DNA from: Cordia subcordata
Lineage: Eukaryota; Streptophyta; Magnoliopsida; Boraginales; Cordiaceae
Reading direction: 5' to 3'
DNA: 64,000 nt
NCBI GenBank assembly: GCA_028554755.1
Contig: JAPTOF010000017.1
Coordinates: 12,919,501 to 12,983,500 of the forward strand
Part shown: positions 46,766 to 58,220 of the stretch, one piece after another
How the letters are laid out: each line of letters opens with the position of its first letter
How positions within the stretch are numbered: position 1 is the stretch's first letter
The notes under the pieces: generated by a model
What the model was told of the DNA's origin: nothing
Database searches by the model: none
Seen by the model: only the letters and a program-made list of their open reading frames with translations
Translations under genes and position numbers: made by a program

Positions 46766-48470
46766 AATTTGTACGTTGGGGAAGCTGCAAAATCTCGTGT
46801 CTTTTTGTTAGAATTGTACCTCAATTTCGCGATATGTACAATTTAGCTTAATTTCGAGATTTATTAGATTATTATGTTACCACAAATTCTAATGCCTAGC
46901 TAACAAAAGCACAGAGGAAACTTTTTGTCCTTTGCCCATATATTTAAAAGCTTTCAGTTTGATAATTTATGACTTGTTTGTCTAAGTCAATAGATTTTAG
47001 TTGGTTATAATTCAGTTAATGGATAAAGATTGTATTTTTAGTTGATGTGTTACTCGGATAGTAATGTTTTAAATGGAAAGATTCTACTTTTACATTAATG
47101 TTATTGTTTTGCTGCTTTTATCCATGTTTTATGTTACTAGGAGACAAGAATTTGGAATTGAACTAAATGTAAGCATAGCAATTGAATTGACAGCATACCG
47201 GTATGATAAATGTGAACATTTTTTTGTTTGATTAAGATGAACTTTAGTTGGTGTTGTTTTAGTTCTGGGATAAAGATTGTATCTTTAGTTGATGTACAAT
47301 TCAGTTAGCAATGTTTTGAGAGTAAAGATTGTATTTTCACGTTAGTGTTGTTATATGCTGCTCTGTAAGTACATATCTTATGTAACTTTGAGACTAAATT
47401 TTGAGGGAATTGAACAAAATGCAAGGGAAGCAATTTAAGTTAATAGCTTAGTGAGCTGTGTTTAAGTAGAAAGATTGTATTTTCACAATATTTATTGCTT
47501 TCATGGTCTTTGTTGTATGTTAATTGCAATAGAAGAGTTTGGGAATTATATGCTCGCCCTTGTAAACTTGGACGGGGGAAATTTAAGCTGAGTTGTTAAA
47601 TGCATGTGATTATGTTATTTGTGTTTCTGCTGATAATGTTTGTGGAATTTGAAATAATTTAACTCAACTGTTGATACTTGTTCTGATTTCTGAACGCAGA
47701 GGTAGTATAATGGCTTGGTTTGGGTATTTCTGATTGTTTAGGTTGGGTTTGATAAGCAGTGCATAGTCCCATTCGATGAGCTGGTGCTTAGTCCCATTCC
47801 ACGAGCCAGTGCTTTGTCCTGTTCCTTTTGGTCTGAAATGTTTATGCCATAGGAATCAGATTACTGTATTTTGCAATATAACTGAAATAACTGGCTGTTT
47901 TATGTACATCTCAAAGAATACTTGTGCTCATTACTTATTCAGGACGCTGTGATTTCTGTCAAACCAACATGTCATGTCTCAGTCGCTACTTTAGTGCATT
48001 TCTGACATTTTCATCTGCTGCTAAGCTGGCAGATAAAAAGGACCTGTGACATTCATCAAGTTAGATAATCTATTGACTAGTAAGTCATAGTTCTAGTGTA
48101 TTTCTGAATGAAGATGTCTCCACCTTGCTGTCCTCTCCACGTGCCCATTTTGAACATGATTTTCGATAGATGTTGACATGGAATACATAATTCACTTCTA
48201 GACCTGTTAGCTTGGAAATGCTTGCTTCTAGATGTAATATCTTTGCTTTTATTGATTTAAAATGTACTGCCACAAAATAGAGCTATAATGAGATGTTGGT
48301 ACAAGCTGTGAAGAGTTAAAGACAAAGAAATACCTTGACACTTGATTGATCTTTTCAATCCAATATAGTTGGATCTTCTGTTATTCCTTCGAATTTGTCA
48401 CAGAAGTCTTGTGTTAGATACAGAATTTCATTACCAATGATGCCTTGAGGTTCTATCCTCTCTTGTTCTT
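46766..48470. other. TIC20 3'UTR and intergenic
   Basis: 3'UTR to roughly 46880, then spacer with the diverged repeat listed at 46990-47430. Short repeats of gtgcttagtcccattc at 47758-47822. No gene seen. Confidence 0.45.
46990..47430 (+). repeat. diverged tandem repeat, period about 248
   Basis: gataaagattgtatttttag plus ttgatgtgttactcggatag (from 47022) recurs as gataaagattgtatctttag plus ttgatgtacaattcagttag (from 47270), each followed by caatgtttt-like and ttgttttgctgct-like stretches. A weaker third trace is near 47465. Confidence 0.65.
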
Positions 48471-48646
48471 CTGCACCCTATATGATCTTTGAGATGCACC
48501 AAGGTTTATGACATTCTTTTTGGATAGGCCTGCGGTTTCCTGACATATTCTTGCACTCCTGCACCCTATATGATCTTTGAGATAGACCAAGGTTTGTGAG
48601 ATTCTTTCTGGATAGGTCTGAGGTTTCCTGACATATTGTCGTAGAG
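48471..48646 (+). repeat. two-copy tandem repeat, period 88
   Basis: ctgcaccctatatgatcttt begins both units (48471 and 48559). Shared ccaaggttt, ttctttttggatagg and gaggtttcctgacatatt follow. A few substitutions separate the copies. Confidence 0.9.
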
Positions 48647-48742
48647 TCACACTTCATACAGACTCTGTAAGACAAGAGAACCGAGTCACTGTTCCTTCGA
48701 CTCTCATAGATGGCTTCCTTGTATCATCAGCTCACCTCTATT

Positions 48743-48995
48743 CTAAAAGGGTTAACCAAAGGAGAACCCCTTTTCCACCTGGCCAGAGGCCCCTTAACTA
48801 GGCGGGAGGTAAATCGAGGGATGTGCGTGAGTGGCAACCCGACCAGGGAGAGGACCAACGGGCGTGGAAATCCAGCAACAGCCCCCGCAATATTTCAGCG
48901 GAGTACTGCCGCCACACGGACTCGATCCCGCGTTGTCAGGGTGTCTCCACCCTAATCACCTGGCCACTTACCAACTCACCTATGCCCCTGGGGGC
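48743..48995 (-). mobile_element. tRNA-derived SINE with 16-bp target duplication
   Basis: On the minus strand the element starts near 48995 with gcccccaggggcataggtga. It has an A-box-like taggtgagttgg at about 48980 and a B-box-like gatcgagtcc about 50 bases later, the internal RNA polymerase III promoter of tRNA-derived SINEs. It ends near 48743 with aacccttttag. Both sides carry a perfect 16-bp repeat tcagctcacctctatt (48727-48742 and 48996-49011), the target site duplication. The body is about 253 bp and GC-richer than its surroundings. No coding capacity. Confidence 0.85.
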
Positions 48996-49515
48996 TCAGC
49001 TCACCTCTATTGAATCTTGTTTAGAACTGATCTCAGGCGCTTGGCCTTCGGGCAACAGTAGGATTCCACCATTTTGAAATTTTAGATGGTTAAGATGCAG
49101 GTAAATTTTGCCACTATAATGTTCTGAAAAGTTCATGTCATATTGAAAGCTGATTTTCTCCCCATTTTCGAATAAGAAGCATTGGTGGGAACAAGTTTTG
49201 AAGTTGGAGATTTGTTCTCTTTAACCATTCTTACACTGTTGTTGCTGTTTCAGAAATGTAGATCGTATTGATTTGGTAGATGTAATTCTATCTAATACAG
49301 CTGCAACTTTGGATGCAGCAGGATGTTAAATCACAGATTCAGGTTTTATTATTATTCTGTTTACATAATTCCAGAAATATTACTTAAGCCTATTTTACTA
49401 ATCGAGCAGTCATTGTCATAGAGAACGAAATGCAAGAGAAAAATAGTGGGGGCTATTAATCCTCTCCCTTAATTGAGTTTTTATGTGGGATTAGGAAGTA
49501 ATTCAAAGGGATGAG

Positions 49516-49525
49516 ACTACTTCTC
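49516..49525. repeat. target site duplication, left (MULE)
   Basis: actacttctc, matching actgcttctc at 57333-57342 in 9 of 10 bases. Confidence 0.8.
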
Positions 49526-49599
49526 GGGTTATTTTTATTTTTAACCTTATTTTTTAATTTGCTTCAAAAAATAACTCAGTTTTGAGGGAAGTAGCAAAA

Positions 49600-50065
49600 G
49601 TAGACTTTTCGAACTTACGAAGTTCGAAAACGAATTTACAAAGTTCGACTATGTGAAGGGTAAAAACAAAGATATTATAATATGAGATATCGAACTTCTG
49701 AAGTCCAACTAAGAATTCGAATTTCAGAAGCTCGGACACGAACTTCTGAAGTTCGACTGAGTGGATGTCAGTATACTCGAACTTCCGAAGTTCGATATCT
49801 AGCTTTTGTTCCTTAATTCGAACTTTTGAAGTTCGACTGCTGGAACACAGCTGGCCGTTATCGAAATTTGAAAGGTCGATAACGCACGTGTATCGCTGCA
49901 CGTAACAGACAGGGCATTAAAGCAGAATCTCGAAACTCGATGTCGAACTTCAGAAATTCGAAATACATATAAAATCGAACTTCAGAAGTTCGATTATGTT
50001 TCACTCAAACTTCAGAAGTTCAAAATCGAGTTTTTGTTCCTCAATGTCGAACTTCTGAAGTTCGA
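49600..50065. repeat. palindrome array in left MULE end
   Basis: About nine degenerate palindromes of the form tcgaacttnngaagttcga at irregular 25-60 base spacing, for example near 49738, 49768, 49818, 49940, 49975 and 50047. Each is its own inverse, so each could be a dimeric binding site. Confidence 0.85.
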
Positions 50066-50358
50066 CTCTTCTACTATTTAAACCCCTCACGAACTCTCCT
50101 CTTCCATCCGAAATCTCACCTCTCCTTTCCTCTTTTGCTCTCTCCCTCTCCTCTTTTGCTCTCTCCCTCTCTCATTTTTCTCCCATCCAATTCGAAAATT
50201 TACTACAAATTTTTCACATCCTAGGATTTTGCTTAAATCTTGTAAGTTTTCTCTTTTTTTTTTGGTACCGAATTTATATGTTTTAATGTGTTTGTTTGTT
50301 TAATTTATATGATGTTAAATTTTGAAATTATATGTTAATTACATGTTGCCTACGTCTA

Positions 50359-51233
50359 ATTTGAAAATTATATTATTGTTTAGTTTAGTGGAATATTAAT
50401 CATATTGGTTTATTTTATATGTTAATTATATGTTGCTTAATACGTTAAATTTTAAAATTAGACGATTGTTTAGTTTAGTGGAATATTAATTTTGTTGGTT
50501 TAATTTATATGTTAATTATATGTTGATTTATTTCTGGAATATTAATCATTTTATGATGATAGGATGTATTAATCATTGTGTATATAATTTGTGTACATAT
50601 AATCAGTTTGCATATAATTAGTGTGAATTTATAATTATTCAATTAATCATATGGAGTTTTAGGGTTTTAGTTGAATTTTAGGATTAATTATGTTAATTAT
50701 TAGTCAATTTAAGATGACGTTATGTAATAATTAAGTATTATACGATGTAGTTCTAAAGTATTTAACATGAATTTTTATAAATTTTAAATAATATAAAATT
50801 TAAGAAATGAGAAAATTAAAGTTATAGGGCATATAGTAACTGAAGTTAGGGTTTTAGTGGAGTTTTAGGATTAATTATGTTCATTATTAATAATTTTAAG
50901 ATGAAGTGATATATTTGTTCAATATTAAAGTTGTAGTTCTAAAGTAATTAGTAATAAATTTTTTTATGTTTAGATAATGTTAAGCAGTAATAATTTTATT
51001 TGTTGTGCAACTTTAATTTGAAAATTATATTATTGTTTATTTTAGTGGAATATTAATCGTGTTGGTTTATTTTATATGTTTATTATATGTTGCTTAATAC
51101 ATTAAATTTCAAAATTAGACTATTGTTTATTTTAGTGGAATATTAATCATGTTGGTTTATTTTATATGTTAATTATATGTTGATTTATTATTTGGAATAT
51201 TAATATTTTTATGATGATGGGATGTATTAATCG
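50359..51233 (+). repeat. two direct copies of an about 215-bp AT-rich block
   Basis: Block at 50359-50575 and again at 51016-51233, offset 657: aattatattattgttta, gtggaatattaatc, ttggtttattttatatgtta, atatgttgcttaatac, and gatgggatgtattaatc. Lies before the PMD frame and probably belongs to its leader or leader intron. Confidence 0.8.
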
Positions 51234-51375
51234 ATGTAATTTTAAATAGTATGAATGTAGAAAAATTAAAATATTATGAATTTTACAAAGTTAGCAAAAT
51301 TAGTTAAATATTAAGGTTGCAGTTTTAAACTAATTAGTAATAATTAGTACTTTTATATATTTTTTAATTTACTTA

Positions 51376-53561
51376 ATGCTCGTAGGATCTATGGTTCATA
51401 GACCAGCTCTTAGCGATAGTTCAGTGTTATGCTATTACTATGACCACCGGGTGAATTATTTGTCGTCACCCCATCAGTTAGAGGAACACAAGATTTATAG
51501 GAGTGATAGAGAGTTATTCCTATGGACGGAGCATCCTGCCGTGCAGACGGCTTTATTGAGAGCCGGATTTTTTGGATGTTATGCGGCGCGCTTCCATCAA
51601 GTTGACAATCCTCTTATTACTGCCTTGATTGAGAGATGGCGACCAGAGACGCATACATTTCATTTGCCTGTAGGCGAGGCCATGATCACACTCGGGATGT
51701 CAGTATATTGGAGATTACCGATTGTTGGTCGAGTTGTCCGGTGCTCGGCGATACTAGTCGAACTCGGAAGAGTGGCGACACGTATTCATCAAGATATGGG
51801 GGTATATGTATCTTTGGACAAAATTAGTGGAAGTTCGATTAACATACCCCATCTGAGGGAATTGTACGTAGCCCAAGGCACTCCGGGGAATCCTGATGTG
51901 GAGGAAGCAGAACGGCGGGCCCATTTGTGGATTTTTTTGTTATTCGGCACCCATATATTCACTGATACGACAAGAAATAAATTATCGTTACATTGGTTAG
52001 ACTTTTTGATTGACTTTGATCATATCAGTGAATATAATTGAAGCGACATGCCTAGCGCATCTGTATAGATGGCTTTGTAAGGCTTGATGTCGTGATTGTA
52101 GATGCATGTGCGGGGCCGTCATGCTCATTCAGGTAACACACTTACTCATCTCATTATTGTTAATGATATTTGAAGACGTATTATTACTTATAATATAATT
52201 ATCTTGTACAATGCAGTTTTTTGCTTGGGACAGACTCACGCTTTTAGGCCAACACGTGTGAAGCGACGGATAGGCACCATCGGAGGATGGGCAAGTCGCT
52301 CACCCCGATTTCCGTTGCCGTGCCCACCACGCGGCTACATGTTTTTGCGAGGAAGGATCCGAAGTGGGTTGCGGGCTGGTTTGAACGAGCGCGGGACATG
52401 ATTGACCGCTGCGGCCGGCGAGGTTTGAAAAAATTTACATCTCACATTTATTACTCTCCCTTGTTAATATACGTTGTATGTTTTATAAACTAATCTGCCG
52501 TTATTATTGTGTTCCCAGTTTATTTGGCAGCCATTCGAGCATGCAATAGGTGGTTTGCCACAATACTGTTTGGAAAATGCGGAAGCGTGACGAGCATGTG
52601 CACCCCTCATCGTTGGTTGAGTGGCACCGTCCTGATCGGGTACTTCGGCAGTTCAGCATGCGGCAGACGATCCCCGTTAATCCACCAGCGTGGCAGAAGC
52701 ACCGGGACGGGAAAGAGAATATTACAGCCGAACAATATAATTCGGCAGTCGACATGTGGGTCAATTGGGAAAACACCGTTGTGGCGACGGAGTTAGAGGA
52801 CTTTCCGATCACGGGGCTTTGAGGGTGTATATGAGATGGTACCGAGGATAACCATACTACATCTTTGGACACCCTCGGACTAGTCATACGACGGATCGCT
52901 ACGTTGCGTCGGCCCACGATGAAACGATGCGTTAGTGCAATATGAATGTTTTCCCGTAAATTCGAATTTAGTACGCATTGATGCAATACCTATTAAAATT
53001 TCTGAAATTTTTCTTTAGGCGGTATACGCTCAGCATATGGTTAACCATAGTGGGAGTATTATACGGCAGTACGAGGCGGGAGAATTACGAGCAGATACGG
53101 CTGCTCTTGATTATATAGTGAGTCATCTGCAGTCACGCACATCGAGGCCGAGCCGTGCCAGTGAGACCGGCATGAGCACTGTTGGGCGACACGCGACCAT
53201 GTATGACGTCCAACGTCCGCAACCGCCTCCACAAACTTTACATCGGTCGGGACAGCGGAGCCGTCATCATTATACCACTCAAGAGCCCAGCACTTCATAC
53301 ACGCCGCCGCAGCCTGGTAGGTCTAGCCAGTTTGAGTACGGCGGTCCGTGGGTCGATCCCAGCACTTCATACATGCTGTCAAACCATGGTAGGTTTAGCC
53401 AGTTTGAGTATGGCGGTCCGTCACAACAGGAGCCCAGCACCTCGAACACGCCACCGCAGGGGCCGTTATCTGCCAGTGATTATCTGATAGATGATCAGAC
53501 TGCTGAGCTGGTGTTCGAGGAAGACCATCGACTGCGTCGTACTCGTAGACGCACACAGTAA
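51376..53561 (+). pseudogene. plant mobile domain (PMD/MAIN-like) gene, frame-broken
   Basis: The first long frame (51391-52041) carries a PMD core: HPAVQTALLRAGFFGCYAAR, ITALIERWRPETHTFHLPVG, EAMITLGMSVYWRLPIVGR (where MAIN/MAIL proteins have ITLQDV-like LG and PV-G), and RRAHLWIFLLFGTHIFTDTT plus LSLHWLDFLIDFDHISEY. The frame then breaks; LAHLYRWLCKA resumes shifted and meets a TGA. Two further exon-like parts follow after GT-AG junctions (52215 and 52519), with IWQPFEHAIG and VEWHRPDRVLRQFSMRQTIP, again needing frame changes. The final part (53034-53561) is a Gln/Pro/Ser-rich tail with a duplicated motif GRSSQFEYGGP / GRFSQFEYGGP. PMD proteins act in gene silencing in plants (MAIN, MAIL1) and are found in transposons. 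This copy cannot make the full product. Confidence 0.8.
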
Positions 53562-53878
53562 CCACATCCACCGCCACGCGTTTTACCCGACCGGACCAGC
53601 AGGGGTCGGAGGCCCGATTATTACACGCCTTCTCAGTATTGATGTAATTGAATAGACATTTTACATTTCAAACTTATTTTAGTAATTCTATGTAATTGAA
53701 CTTTCATTTTTCATTTTTTTTTCGTACTTATTATCATGTCTCGATATAAATTGTGTTGATGTTGACAATATTTTGAGATAGAAAGATTTGACAATATCTT
53801 TTATTGAAAACATTACACACCATAGTAGAAAAGACTAATTAGCATCACATGCTACAACTTCATGATAACCATTTGAAG

Positions 53879-56443
53879 CTACGTATCTATTCTTAGGGGG
53901 CAATTTGGTGCAATATGCTCAGGGTTACGGCAATAACCACACTTTCTTCTGCCTACTTGGTTGGAATTGTCCATCTCGTTTGGTATACGCCGAGTTCTTT
54001 CCCGCCCACGTCTTCTGTCGCGCACTCGTAAAGCATTCGGGAGTAACGTCCAACTGGGTCCTGGAGGCCAATAAAATTCATGTCCAAGGGGTTGAAATGT
54101 CATATTATATGTTGCCTTGAATGACTCTACCGTATAATGAAGATCAACCATGGTTGAAGGGTTTCCACCCCTATAACGGGCAACATATTGGGCATGAGAG
54201 CATGGCATATGATAGGCTGTCCACTTGCCACATGTACATGTTCGTCCCACCCAATCTACCTCTTATTCGTTGGGAACATCGTTCCATCGTTCTGGCATTC
54301 CACTGACTTGGTACCACTCATCTAGTCTGTATGCATGCAATCGCATCCGGTGTGAAGACGTCTCCCACTTTTCATATTTTTCTCTCACTCGATTTGTCAG
54401 AATACGACCATCTCTACGCATGTGCATCGCGTTTGCCAACCTATCGTGGAAATATCTCTTTAGCTTTAAAAAAGTGTTATTTACTAGTGCTGTAATGGGC
54501 AATCCCGTGGCTCCGACAATCACACCATTGAAGCATTCAACATTATTTGTTGTCAGCACTCCCCATCTATAACCCCCATCGTGGCTCAATGTCCATGACT
54601 CTGGACCGAGGTTGGCTAACATTTGGTGCACCCGTGTACCAACGCCAGTGGGTCGTGGGTCGATATTACGAATACTGTCCATGGCGGCGATGTGCTTCCG
54701 TTTCTGGCTTTCTTTTCCAGCTATCCAACACATGTCTTTTGCGAATTGGTTGTGCCATCTTTTCATCACATTGCTTTTTAGGTGTTTCAAGCAAATGCGA
54801 TGCTTCACTTGAAGTCGGCCGTCGGATGTTATTGTATTGATGGTTGTCGCGATTCCTGCGTGCCGATCAGACAGAATACAAACTGTTGACATGTCGTTTA
54901 AAAAACACTGACTTACCTTCTCCAGGAACCACCTCCAACTATTTGTGCTCTCGCCATCGACAACGGCAAATGTCAACGGTAATATATGGTCGTTGGCATC
55001 TGTCGATAAGGTGACAAGCAGGTGGCCCTTGTACTTCCCATGCAGATGTGTTCCGTCCAACGAGGGTACAGGTCGACAGTGCCTCCATGTCATGATGCAC
55101 GGACCAAAAGCCTAAAAAATATAGTGGAAAATTTTTTCTATTTCAGTTGAACCCTGGGCGAACTTGTAGTGGACAACGGTTCCCAAATTCTTTGCAATTA
55201 CGGAGGCAAAAAAGCAGGGCAGCATCTTGTATGACATGTCCCAGTTTCCAAAAACTAGTTGGATTGCCTTATTCCTACCACGCCATGCTTTCCCGTACGT
55301 TATATCAACATTTAAAGTCTTCTTTACGTGGGCTTGGATAAGACGCACCTCGAAATCAGGCTTCTCTGCAACAAAATGCCTAACCATGTAGCTGACCAGA
55401 CCAGATGTTAGATTTCTATGGTTTGGCCCGCATTTATCTCCCATGCAAATATGCATGCTTTGGGACCTCATAATCTCGAACATCTTGTGTGTGCATTTTT
55501 TTACTGCACGAACCTTCCACTTGCATGGTGTCCTAAGATTACTTGATTCGTAGCAACGTATGTCCCACAAAGACTTATTCGACTTCACCACCCTGTATTC
55601 TCGTTTATGTTTGATCACGTTTTGTTGATGACCGTATAAGATCAACCTTTTTCGGGAAAACCATGCGTTTGGCCAACTCCATCCGTCTCTCATCCCACAT
55701 TGGTCTCTCCATTGGAGGCTCATTTGAAGTGATGTAATACTCTGTCCTAGCTGTGTGGAAAGCTACTGGTTCTTCCTCCTCTAGATCCGGCTCCAGCTCT
55801 TCGCTATTGCCTGGCCCCACATCAACCTCTTCGTTTTCGTAGATTAAACTTTCTACTGACACAACATCTTCCTCCTCGTTGAAGTGGACGTCTTTATCTA
55901 CTTTTTCCGGTTCAGATAAAACATAATCTAATCCCATCTCGAACATCTCCCGAATGTCACTAGCTTGAGAGGGTCCTCCAACTTCAAATGTGGGGCGTAG
56001 TGGTAGAGAAAGGAAAAATATGGCAAACCCTGCCGTTATGGTTGGAATGTTGACTTCTGCATTGACATAATAAGGTGGTTCCACATTCAAGTCTGACAAA
56101 TCACCAACAACTTCTTGTAGTGTTGCTTCTTCATTTGAAGGCTGTGAATTGTACACGACATCACTTTGCACGTCTACGACAACGTGCGCACATCTCCTAT
56201 TCATATCCATGCAAGCTGTTTCGTACATGTCCTATACATCTTCGTCATCCTTAATGCCACTGGGGTAATAATATATTTGTTGTAGGTTTGTGTCCCATTT
56301 GGGATCACAATAACACAACTCAACTCTATCGATAGTAGGCCGCAATTGGAGTTTGGACCTACATAGTCGAGCCCATGATCTGTTTCAATTTTGTTGCCAC
56401 CGTAATATAAATATACGTTAACTGCATCAACATTTGCATTCAT
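53879..56443 (-). pseudogene. MuDR/MULE transposase, nonsense- and frame-broken
   Basis: Minus-strand order: N-terminal part from 56443 (MNANVDAVNVYLYYGGNKIE), a long acidic linker (56228-55700), the MuDR DNA-binding-type region (55700-55112) with CGPNHRNLTSGLVSYMVRHF and VDITYGKAWRGRNKAIQLVF, and the MULE DDE domain (55111-54300) with SLDGTHLHGKYKGH (first Asp), CILSDRHAGI (second Asp) and NNVECFNG (Glu). Then a SWIM finger (TCTCGKWTAYHMPCSHAQYV) and a CCHC zinc knuckle (CGYCRNPEHIAPNC). Lesions: TAG at 55114-55112 replaces the usual Trp before AFGPCI, TAA at 54265-54263 splits DDE and SWIM, and at least one frame change near 55650. The catalytic residues are intact, so decay is recent. Confidence 0.9.
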
Positions 56444-56639
56444 CTTTTTGGGTGAAAAAATATATATAACGTGACTTAGATGTGAATGAGTTGCAGAAGA
56501 GAGGGAAGTGGAGTGGTTAGTGATATAGCAGCAAATCCAAATTTTGAAAATGCTACGTAATGTGACTTATCGTGTGAATGTTTGTAGGGTTAGTGATTTT
56601 GGAACTAGATGATGAAGGGAGAAGTGGGGTGTGCATTAT

Positions 56640-57260
56640 ATAGTAACAAATTCGAACTTAGAAATTCGGATTTTAAAATTCTGAGTTTGGACTTATAACC
56701 TAACTCGAATTTTAAAAACTCGAAACAACAAAATCGCAAGTCAGAAGTTTAAAAGTTTGAAAATTTCGAACTTCGAAAGTTCGAATTTTTCAAACTTCGA
56801 ACTTCACAAGTTCGAAAATGCACATCTATGACAAAAATTTTATTCTCTGCTCTGCTCTGCCTTTGATTATGTCGGAATCTTGTAAACTCGAACTTCTAAA
56901 GTTCGAAACACGATATTATTATCTGCCTCCTGATATTATTCTCTACCTTCCGTCACATCGTCGCAACATCGTCACAGAAGGAATCCTGCAAATCCTAACA
57001 CCCTATTTTCGAACTTCATAAGTTCGAAGTTATGCTTTCGACCTTTTGTAGTTCGAGTAAGAAAATCTTGCAAATCCTAGTACCCTATTTTTGAATTTCA
57101 AAAGTTCGAACTTATGCTTTCGAACTTTTGAAGTTCGAGTAAGAAAATATAAAGTTCGATATCGAAGCTTCGTAATTCGAATATATTTTTGAACTTTCGA
57201 AGTCCGATATCGAGTTTTTAACATTCGTGATCGGGTTTCATAAGTTCGAAAAGTCTACTT
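56640..57260. repeat. palindrome array in right MULE end
   Basis: Same gaacttnngaagttc palindromes as the left end (near 56764, 56800, 56887, 57009, 57118). Also a direct repeat of about 88 bp (gcaaatcctaacaccctatt at about 56988, and gcaaatcctagtaccctatt at about 57071). Confidence 0.8.
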
Positions 57261-57332
57261 TTGCTACTCCCCTCAAAACTGAGTTATTTTTTAAAGTAAA
57301 TTAAAAAATAAGATTAAAAATAAAAATAACCC

Positions 57333-57342
57333 ACTGCTTCTC
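57333..57342. repeat. target site duplication, right (MULE)
   Basis: actgcttctc; see left copy at 49516-49525. Confidence 0.8.
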
Positions 57343-57877
57343 TGTGAGGGGTCGGGGAGTTGCGTGGGAACCTTACTGGCTAGTCTATGATCTTCAACCA
57401 GAAAAGCCAGGACATAGGATAGGGTGGGCATTGATTGAATAAATGCAGCGTGTAGTTTGTTGCAAGCTGTATTTGTTTGATGGTCCTCATCTAGGCACAG
57501 GTTTGGGCGGCTGTGCTTCCAAGCTTGCATTTTCTCTCAGAAAATGCAAAAATGTAATTGTTAAGTGTCTTTTTTGGTTCTTTAATTATTAGTTTGTCAA
57601 GACATCAAATTTAATAAAATGTTTAAGTTTGTATTAATAGTAATACAGATTCAAACTATTATAACTTGTGAGTCGCTTGAGAAGACTTCTACTTAGCAGC
57701 TTATAAGTGGAATTCATTAGAACGCTCTTAGATTTACTAAAGGAGCATGAGATGTGCGGTTTAAGTTTTATATACATGAAACTCATACATACTTTAATTC
57801 TTTAAATTGAATGATCGAATCACTGTTGAGTATATTATGCAGCTCATGAATCCAAGTGAATAAATGGAGGAGTTAAG

Positions 57878-57960
57878 GAATAGCTCAAATAGTTGAGACC
57901 ATTTCTTTTAAGAGTAAAGTTTTGGGTATAAATCTTGTCCACCAGAGGATTTGTTTTTCA
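57878..57960 (+). repeat. degenerate SINE-like copy
   Basis: A-box-like tagctcaaatagttgagac and B-box-like gggtataaatcttg about 30 bases on. Same family as 25259 and 33105. Confidence 0.5.
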
Positions 57961-58220
57961 AAAAAAAAAAATGTGAAGGAAAGGATCTTCTCCATTCAAT
58001 TTCCTCGCTGTAACTTCTATTATCATCTAGAGCACAATGAAAGGCGGGTGCCTAATAGACAACACATCTTAAATTCTTCATTTATGTATTAAGTCAATCA
58101 AGAGCTAATCTCAAATGCTTTGAAGAGGGACCAGACATGCTTGTACACTGAATCGTCTAGTACTTTTTTCTTTGCTTTTTGTCATTTGAGTTATTTTTTT
58201 TTGTTTGTTGTGTCGCTTGT

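Larger units (their letters stand above)
49526..57332. mobile_element. 7.8-kb MULE carrying a PMD gene
   Basis: The ends are inverse copies: left gggttatttttatttttaac (from 49526) and the right end finishing ttaaaaataaaaataaccc at 57332. The inner match continues through ataactcagttttgaggg and gcaaaagtagacttttcgaa for about 95 bases. A 10-bp target duplication flanks it, fitting the 9-10 bp of Mutator-like elements. Inside, left to right: an array of palindromes (49600-50065), an AT-rich stretch with a duplicated about 215-bp block, a PMD-type gene on plus (51376-53561), a MuDR-type transposase on minus (56443-53879), and a second palindrome array (56640-57260). The two genes converge. Both have broken frames, so this copy is probably non-autonomous, but it may be moved by a relative. 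Confidence 0.93.

Noticed and set aside
49600..50065. CRISPR-like array from repeated gaacttnngaagttc
   Set aside because: Eukaryotic nuclear context, spacers irregular, and motifs are palindromic transposon subterminal repeats.
53905..55341. Plus-strand frames across the transposase region
   Set aside because: Shadows of the minus-strand MULE transposase.
57291..57530. 79-residue minus-strand frame as a gene
   Set aside because: It crosses the MULE end and target duplication, so it cannot be an ancestral unit; the outer part is unrecognised.
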